A DNA stretch of 64,000 nt from Ciborinia camelliae. Its lineage: Eukaryota > Ascomycota > Leotiomycetes > Helotiales > Sclerotiniaceae. The stretch covers positions 1,492,209-1,556,208 of the forward strand of contig JANPYM010000007.1 of assembly GCA_025890175.1 (NCBI GenBank), given 5' to 3'. The notes beneath the pieces are model-generated. The model made no database searches. It was not told where the DNA came from and was given only the letters and a program-made list of their open reading frames with translations. Positions 57,483 to 64,000 of this stretch are shown piece by piece (the stretch's first letter is position 1; the number at the start of each line of letters is the position of its first letter). The translations under genes and the position numbers were made by a program.

Positions 57483-59426
57483 ATGGAAAACGAAATGTTG
57501 TTGCCTCCGCCCTATGTTCATTCACCCTATACCTACGCCAATAACTTTTTATCCAATTCACACAATCAAAATATCATCGGTCATTCCTCCACCTCAAACG
57601 ATCAAGGTGCTACACCAACAATGGACTCCAACTCGGGGATATCTGCTTCCTCAGAACCACCAGGGGTATTGGGATGGCATTGGACCACGACACAAGTGGA
57701 AAAACTGATTCAGCTTGTGCAAGAACGCCAAAAGAGAGTTGAGGATGGCGAAATTACCATGACCGACTTGTTCGATGAGGTATCTATTGATCTCAACGCA
57801 CTAGAAGTTGGCATCCCGAGAACCAGTGTTGCATGCAGCAGATACTGGAATCTACTATGCGAGTCCAGGCCACAACTGAGAATCAACGCATGGACAAGCG
57901 ACGATCCTATGGATGTGGGTATTAATGATTCTGAATATAGTACTGCAGATGAAGATGAACTCGAAGGTGAACATACACCCGATAAATCTACAGGCATCTC
58001 TAGCATTAAGAGATCAAGAGCTTCAGTATGGACAAGCAAAGAACAGTTGATTTTTATTGAGGAAATTAAGAGGCATCTAAATCCAGAGACTGGAGAATTG
58101 AACCTTTCTCGGATTTTCAAACTTGGGCCAAAAAAGCTCAAGGAACAAGGATACGACAGAAGCAGAGGGTCTTGTAAAGGTTGGTGGTACCGTAAAACTT
58201 CGAAGTATAATGAGATAGTTGTTGATGGCACAAAAGTAAGTTGGAAGATAGAATTCAAGCCAACAATGCTGACAATGTTGACAACGTTCAGAAACTCCAT
58301 TTACACAACGCAAAAGCCAATCTTTCTTCAGAGACCAATGATAACTCTACTGAGCCCTCGGCGTTTAATCAAGAATTGGCCACTCTTTCAACACTTTGTG
58401 GTGAGCAGGAGGATAAAGAATCTGCTGATCTCTCTCGTAAGTCCATGTCCAAAATGTCTAGAAATACTCAGATAGCCTTTTCTAATCACTCACGACCCGT
58501 ATAGCTCTTCCGGAATTGAGACCTTCTATTGATACCTCAAAGCCCAGACATAAGAGGGTTAGATTGTCGCAGCTACAAAGAGAAGGATTGGAGAAATTCG
58601 CCCAAAATTCCCCCTATCCATCAAAAGAAGAAAAGTAGAAACTTGCTGAAGAGTACAATCTGCTTTACATGCAAGTTTATGTATGTTTTGATTGAATATT
58701 TGAAACTTCCAGGGCATAGCTAATATTGGTACATTAGAATTGGTTTTCCAGTAGACGAAAAGAACGGGCATATAAAGCACGAGAGTCAGAGCATTTGAAG
58801 AAAAAGCGATCTCGAGCATCAGTTTTGGAGTCAGGAGACGATGAAGATTCAGATGACGCGCAAGAGAGCATCGACACTTTTTTAAAGAGTCTGGTTGCAT
58901 CTAAAAAGCGTAAGGTCGACGATTTCTCACCCGCAGGACTAAACAATGGCAGTAGAAGCACTCCAGCTGCTGGCGAAGTAAGTTTTGATATATATATATA
59001 GTAGAAAAATAAGCGCTAACTTAGATCTAGGGCCTCTTTCGAGAGTTATCTCCTCCAATGTCCCGAAATCCTGCCAAGTCTGTGACTCCAAGAACAGAGG
59101 TCGGTGGATCAGATGACACCATTCATATTGATTCGACGCCTCTTGGAGCCTCAAATACTATGGAGGTCACACCAAGCTCACGCAATAACCTTTATCCGCC
59201 CGAATTCAAAGAAATGATGCTCTCCCAGCGCCGCAAAATCGAGGAAAAGATCGCAGCAACAGTCGAAAGAAAGAAGAGGCTAGAAAAAGAGATGCTTGCG
59301 CACCAAACCAGGGCCGAAATGGAACGCAAAGCCGCCGAGGCTAGCCAGAAAGGGGTTGTTGAAGAGGAAAAGGCTGAGGCTCTGTTGAGGATTGAACTCA
59401 GTCACATGAGTCATTTTATAGATTGA
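57483..59426 (+). CDS. SANT/Myb-like plus homeodomain protein, copy 2, with an in-frame TAG
   Basis: Five exons keep phase: 57483-58235, 58292-58436, 58505-58680, 58738-58977 and 59031-59426, 570 codons in all. All introns are 53-68 nt with GTAAGT or GTATGT donors. Two SANT-like modules lie at residues about 64-125 (WHWTTTQVEKLIQLV ... CSRYWNLL) and 182-242 (SVWTSKEQLIFIEEIKRHL ... CKGWWYRKTSKY). A homeodomain follows at about 313-372 (KRVRLSQLQREGLEKFAQN, YNLLYMQVY joined to NWFSSRRKERA across an intron). A TAG at 58636-58638 (codon 344) sits in the middle of it, where the family usually has Gln, Glu or Lys. Basic and acidic patches and a coiled coil (ERKKRLEKEMLAHQ) end the protein. The helix-3 Asn51 is Ser. 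All other codons are intact, so the break is recent, a sequence error, or bypassed. Confidence 0.72.
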
Positions 59427-61271
59427 GGAGATGTCTTCCGGAAGTGCTTTATAAGGCGCGAGACTTGATTTTGATTGCCAGAGGTAGAAAATTGTTATGA
59501 TTGATAGGAAGGCACTGGCTTTTGACGGTTGATGGCTGGTGATGGATCGTTAATATTTGTGTTTTCTATTTCGGATTCTCTTAATATGGATATGAGAGGT
59601 ATTCTCTCCACCCCTTTCGCACAAATGTACGGCAAGCGGTGTTAGGCAAAAAGTATTAGCAGATGCTCATACCCACTCAAGTATTTACTTGCATTTAGCA
59701 TTGCTTTTTGTTTGAGGCACAAGATAGATGCTCTTCTGCCCTTTGCAGGTTAAAGATGGCGCTGTCTGTTTGCCAAACAAGGATAGATGCAGTTTGCAAT
59801 AATATGTCATTTTTCATCAAGTTCAGCAAGTAAATTTTTTTTAGCTGTGACCAGTTAGTCATTGACTCAATGTAATGTTGGAAAATATTGCCTGACTTTT
59901 TTTAATATGAACTTTGAGATGCTGATTCTACTGAGAAGGCTGGACACTCAGTATTTTTCTCTCAAATTTGAACCCTCCCTTTTCCTCTTCCTCTTGAAAA
60001 ATTTCGACAACATTCGCAAGATTTGACATCCTCGATGTCCAGTCCTGTGTTGAAGCTGTTGAAGGTGGTTGTACTTTATTTCCTCTGCTAACTACACTTG
60101 TTTTCATAGTTCAATGTCATCTAAATCGTACATTCAAATCATTTCTTGCTCATATTTGCCTTTTATCGAGAATTCCGCATTGCGAAGAGCTCTTTTCCCA
60201 CTCACAACATCAGATTATCAGCATCTGCTCCCCACAGTCTTATATCATCGAATAATGTACTGTCTTGAATGCTTGCTTGGAAGGTACTATCCACTGCTTC
60301 GTCTATATTCTTTTGCCTGCACCTGCTCGTTTGGCCGCCCAAAATAATCGACCAATCTCGCATTCGGAATTCGAATTAGGAAACCTTGGCAGATTCGTTC
60401 AATGAAGGGTCTAAATCCAGCCAGGGATTTTCAACAAAAAGGATATAAAGAAGATGAAGAAGAGTAATATTGCCTAGCATTCCAGATAATGAGCCTGGAA
60501 GATACTGGGGCTCAGCACGTTACCCAGGACACCAAAAAAGCAAGAGCATACTTGAATGGCGAGAAAGGAACCATCCAGGATATAATTGGTGACCACCAAA
60601 CCAACCCAAGGACCATGAGAATGTTTTTTCTTCTTCGAATTAGACAGATATGCAGTTGGGAAGTTGTTAGATGAGGGATATCATAGGACTGAGAATGCCG
60701 TGGATTTTTTCGCGGGGGTAGAGCCGGGCACAACTGAAGGAGAGCTCCTCGGGCTGTTATAGCCCCCTCCCGAGACTTTGGGGGACGGACTATAAAAAGA
60801 GTGCTGGGGAGTGATGGGATACTATCGCTGATCCCAAGAAAAAACTTGGTGAATTTCTAAAATAGACTAGTGGTATGATGGTACAATAAAGGTACGATTG
60901 ATTGACTATAACATACTTTTATGATGACGTGAAATGATGTGGAATGAAGTTAAAATGAGTAGGTAGGTAAAAAAGTTGCCTTGGAGATTCATCAAATATC
61001 TTTGGCGAAATCAAGTTTAACGGGAGCTAAAGCATCAGACAATAGATGATGAGATCTACCACCTAATACCGAATACTGAGACCTTCTTCCCCCTGTCGAT
61101 TAAGCGAGAGCTAATCCAATGTCTCGCTTAAGGGAAAACATTCTATACACTTTCATCCGATATTTCACTTCTTTATACTCGGTAGATTTTGATGCTAATG
61201 CGAGATCTAGGTTCGGATTTTGAGTAGTATCATGCGGTACTTAAGCCTCGGATATCATTTCGATATCGAAC
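59427..61271. other. 1.8-kb spacer, no convincing gene
   Basis: A short frame at 60489-60674 (KKARAYLNGEKGTIQDIIGDHQ) looks faintly protein-like but has no known relative. A GC-rich patch at about 60715-60850 includes CTCGGG...CCCGAG pairing and a TATAAAAAGAG at about 60792. No RNA gene family is recognised. Confidence 0.4.
61264..61271. repeat. Target-site duplication, left copy of 8 bp
   Basis: TATCGAAC immediately precedes the element's CAGTG end and is repeated exactly at 61706-61713 after the other end. Confidence 0.93.
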
Positions 61272-61705
61272 CAGTGATGGGAGTAGTATACGGCATATTT
61301 TGTATACGCCCCACTCTAGTAAGGCGTATTGCATTTCATACCACATATTTCAATGATTGATATTGAATTCCATATCATCGGCATTATTGAATTTCTTTTG
61401 AAATATTGTATATCACTAAAAATATACGGAAATACTGAAATTCAAAAAATTCCAATGGATATAGCTTCAATATTGCCTATTTTGAAAGGAATGCAACTAA
61501 CGATTTATTGGAATTCTTCAATATTGCTTATTTTGGAAAAGGAATGCAGCTAATTTATTGAAATCCAGTATTTCCGTATATCTTCAATATTATTTATTGA
61601 ATTCAATACGACAGTGAGTGATACTATGATTTATACGTATTAGTGTAGTATAATAGGCCTTAGTATTAGCCATCATAATACTAACTTACACTACTCCCAT
61701 CACTG
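61272..61705. mobile_element. hAT-type MITE, 434 bp, with 16-bp TIRs and an 8-bp TSD
   Basis: The left end CAGTGATGGGAGTAGT at 61272-61287 is the exact inverted complement of ACTACTCCCATCACTG at 61690-61705. The 8-bp TATCGAAC flanks both sides (61264-61271, 61706-61713). An 8-bp target duplication with CAGTG-type ends is the mark of the hAT superfamily. There is no transposase frame, the interior is AT-rich, and it contains internal repeats, so it is a non-autonomous copy needing transposase in trans. The intact duplication and perfect ends suggest a fairly recent insertion. Confidence 0.93.
61422..61581. repeat. Internal inverted and direct repeats within the hAT MITE
   Basis: ATATACGGAAATACTG at 61422-61437 is the exact inverted complement of CAGTATTTCCGTATAT at 61566-61581. 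Between them, about 61465-61514 and 61516-61564 form a diverged direct duplication of about 49 bp, each containing CTTCAATATTGC and GGAATGCA. Confidence 0.9.
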
Positions 61706-61713
61706 TATCGAAC
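61706..61713. repeat. Target-site duplication, right copy of 8 bp
   Basis: TATCGAAC, identical to 61264-61271. Confidence 0.93.
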
Positions 61714-64000
61714 ATAGTTTGAACATTGAAAGGTGTCACAAGGCATCTAGGCCTAACGAGTCATTTGATTATTCAAATCCAGGAATCGACATATCATCCA
61801 CGTTACATCATTTCAATCTGGAGAACTTCATTTCAAATTACTAAGTTCTCTAAGTTGAGATTTTCCTTCAGCACACATGGAAGATGGAAATATAAGATCG
61901 TCCCCTAAATATTTGATGTAAATAGGGGATACCGTGACCGAAAATTTCTTGTTTTATATAGACCAAAAATATCCCTTTTGGTATTTGTTCTACACAAGGT
62001 TGGCATATTTAGTTTCAGTAGACTCGCATCTGATTTATATACTTTCCATGGCCTTTGGAATCTTATTTAAATTCGAAAATTAGGAAAGGCTCAGATGACA
62101 AAAACAACAATAATTAAGAAATTCCGAAAGATTTAGATGATCTAGGAGTCAGAATCGAGGTCATGCTGGGTCCATCAAATTTTAGATGATAGTGCTAGTG
62201 GCCACAGGGTTTATTGTGCTCTAGATGGGCAAAAAACCTACAGTTTCAAACTTTCAGAAATCAATATATATCATCTAAGGCTTGAGCCCAATGGCTAATT
62301 TATACTCGATAATTGAAAGCTCATCTGAGGGTATAGGGTGCAGGGTGGGAAAGGTGATAAGAAGATAACTAGCATCGAAGATATTCTCGCCCGGTTTAAA
62401 TGTATTATGCCTCTAAATTTCGAGACCAAGTGGTATATCCAAGGGTTCTTATAGCTTGTCCCATGTCTCCAATTTCCTAGGTCCAACCCAAACAAATGTT
62501 GAAAGGTCTTGGGAGGTTTTTGGGGGACAAAAGCTTTCTCATCTGCAGGCGAATGATAGGCCACCTCTTCGTAGTATGGTATTGATGCTTAGAAATTCTT
62601 GGTCTAGGACCAATCATAGAGTCTGGTGCGTGCCAACAAAATGTCGGTTTTGACGGATAATAACCAAAATAAATGTGCACATAGTTTCCATGCATTTCAA
62701 TTTATACCCAAGAAACGCATCACTAAGAAATTAAACTTTCAAAAATGGAACAAAAAAGACTGTATTTCCATTTCTATGCATACAAATACCAAATATCTGC
62801 AAAATGCGAGTTTATCTCAACAAACGCTTTTGCAAAAGTTAAATGTGCAGCTTCCCCTCCAAACTGGCCGTAAGGATTAGCCTTGACATTAATAACTAGA
62901 CCATCTTTGTATTTTACATCAAGTAAACAGTGCAGAGCGTATTATCTGATATAAATAATTAGAGTCTTTTAATAGCTGGTATGCCAGCCCTCGATCTATA
63001 TAGCTAGAGCCTCTTAAATTTCTAGGCCAAACTCACCGAAAAGATTAGGTGAAGTTGAAGTTGCAAGACACAATGCCGAAATCAATAACAAGCAAGAGGA
63101 CCTTGGCCGGAGCTTCTGAAGTTAAACTGCTGAGTATATTAATAGATATAGATGTTACTATCCCGGCCGCCATGCATTCTCTGCACCGGGAAGACTTTGC
63201 GCGGTAGTGGTAGGGTTTTGATACACACGACGAGTTCTAGCGTTTCCCCCTTGCGAACAATCGTTTTATGATCGATGATAAGATCTGAAATATATCTTGT
63301 CCATATTGTGAAGCAAAATAAGAAATTCCCGTCATCTGGGATAAAGAGTCAAAGCATTTGAATATAACACACGGAATGCCAAAATGACAAAAAATCCAGT
63401 TTCCGTGAGCATTTCGGATTGGATTATTCCAACAAGGCAAGTGAAGTCAAAAAGCAAGGCATCAGTCTCTGTTCAAAAAAGTCACACCAAATAACAAAAC
63501 GGGGAGGGGGAGGGGGAGGCGGAGGGGGGTGAATGAAAATGAGAGAAAGCTTCAGAAGATGACGTGGCTCTGAAACTAACGAAAACACAGCTTGTGGAGA
63601 AAGAGAAGAAGAGCGTTGATCTCAAGAAGATGATGAAGCATATTGATTGAGCTAACTGTACATCATAGCTTTGATTACCGTCATCTAAGTAGACGACTGT
63701 AACTTTGGTTGCATTTCTACCTCATTTCCACGGATATAAAAGGGTTATGATGTACATGAAAGGGATGATTGGGAGAGAGGACTGGGACAGAGCCGTAGCA
63801 CCAAGAATCCTTGTTCTTGTAGCTTTAGATATCTTGAAGTTGCGGCTTTGTGGTTCATTGCCTTTAATAAATATATGGTAGTTTTGTAGGCGTCGAGATG
63901 AAGGAATGGCGAACAGTATCTATCTACCTTACCATCAGATGATACCTTACCATCAGATGAAAAGCCATTTCCATCAATGAAGCGGAGCGGAAAATGGAAT
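61714..64000. other. 2.3-kb AT-rich tail, no gene seen
   Basis: No frame has family resemblance. A G-rich run lies at 63501-63531. The region also holds a TACCATCAGATGA duplication near 63929-63962. The last 400 bp might include the start of a gene beyond the window. Confidence 0.5.
63501..63531 (+). other. G-rich tract with G-quadruplex potential
   Basis: Runs of four to six G separated by single A or AGGC-type spacers on the plus strand satisfy the usual four-G-run pattern. No gene is placed next to it. Confidence 0.6.

Noticed and set aside
1..64000. CRISPR arrays, bacterial operons, phage genes
   Set aside because: Spliceosomal introns, tRNA intron and gene content are eukaryotic; no regularly spaced identical repeats with unique spacers.

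Overview
The window is nuclear DNA of a filamentous ascomycete (Pezizomycotina). Coding genes carry short spliceosomal introns (about 48-150 nt) with GT donors, CTAAC/CTGAY branch points and AG acceptors. The intact genes are typical ascomycete families: SEC62, an MTC6-type protein, an RMN1/RBM26-type RNA-binding protein, a CLASP (STU1-type) protein, a LIM-RhoGAP (RGA1-type) protein, a DUF3431 protein and a GH92 mannosidase. The long AT-rich spacers full of ACCTAGGTA-like motifs make me suspect a leotiomycete of the Botrytis/Sclerotinia type, but that last step is inference.

Layout. 0-3.1 kb: an assembly gap with the same 46 bp on both sides, then an array of six to seven diverged units of about 240-295 bp. 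3.2-4.2 kb: an intact short-chain dehydrogenase (-). 4.9-8.9 kb: a graveyard of three broken accessory genes: a CmcJ/AsaB-like oxidase (+), a purine nucleoside permease (-) and an NB-ARC NTPase (+) broken by a 13-bp tandem duplication. 9.98 kb: an intron-containing tRNA-Leu(AAG). 11.5-13.1 kb: a Ser/Arg-rich protein with a CRIB-like motif (-). 16-18.8 kb: a membrane-anchored GH92 alpha-mannosidase. 19.3-21.8 kb: the RMN1/RBM26-like protein. 23-24.1 kb: DUF3431. 24.9-25.9 kb: an unknown protein (-). 26.9-28.3 kb SEC62 (-) is divergent from MTC6 (29.1-31.1 kb, +). 31.3-32.0 kb: a non-autonomous mariner-like element holding an 8-bp satellite. 32.4-33.7 kb: an unknown membrane-anchored acidic protein (-). 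35.4-35.9 kb: a small broken coiled-coil gene. 36.5-37.4 kb: a BSP-family metallopeptidase (-), divergent from STU1 (38.3-41.7 kb, +). 41.7-47.4 kb is gene-poor. 47.4-51.4 kb: RGA1. 53.3-54.4 kb: an unknown coiled-coil protein. 55.2-59.4 kb: a tandem pair of genes that each combine two SANT/Myb-like modules, a divergent homeodomain and a C-terminal coiled coil. 61.3-61.7 kb: a complete hAT-type MITE with an 8-bp target duplication. The last 2.3 kb shows no gene.

Most of the genes are unrelated housekeeping or cell-polarity genes with their own promoters; this is not one pathway. RGA1 and the CRIB-like protein could both touch Rho-GTPase signalling, and RGA1 and STU1 polarity and microtubules. 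The most unusual content is the SANT-SANT-homeodomain pair (the second copy has a TAG inside its homeodomain), the tandem array at 1.1-2.9 kb, the two MITE-like elements and the decayed 4.9-8.9 kb island. Exon boundaries were derived by hand from splice motifs and phase.
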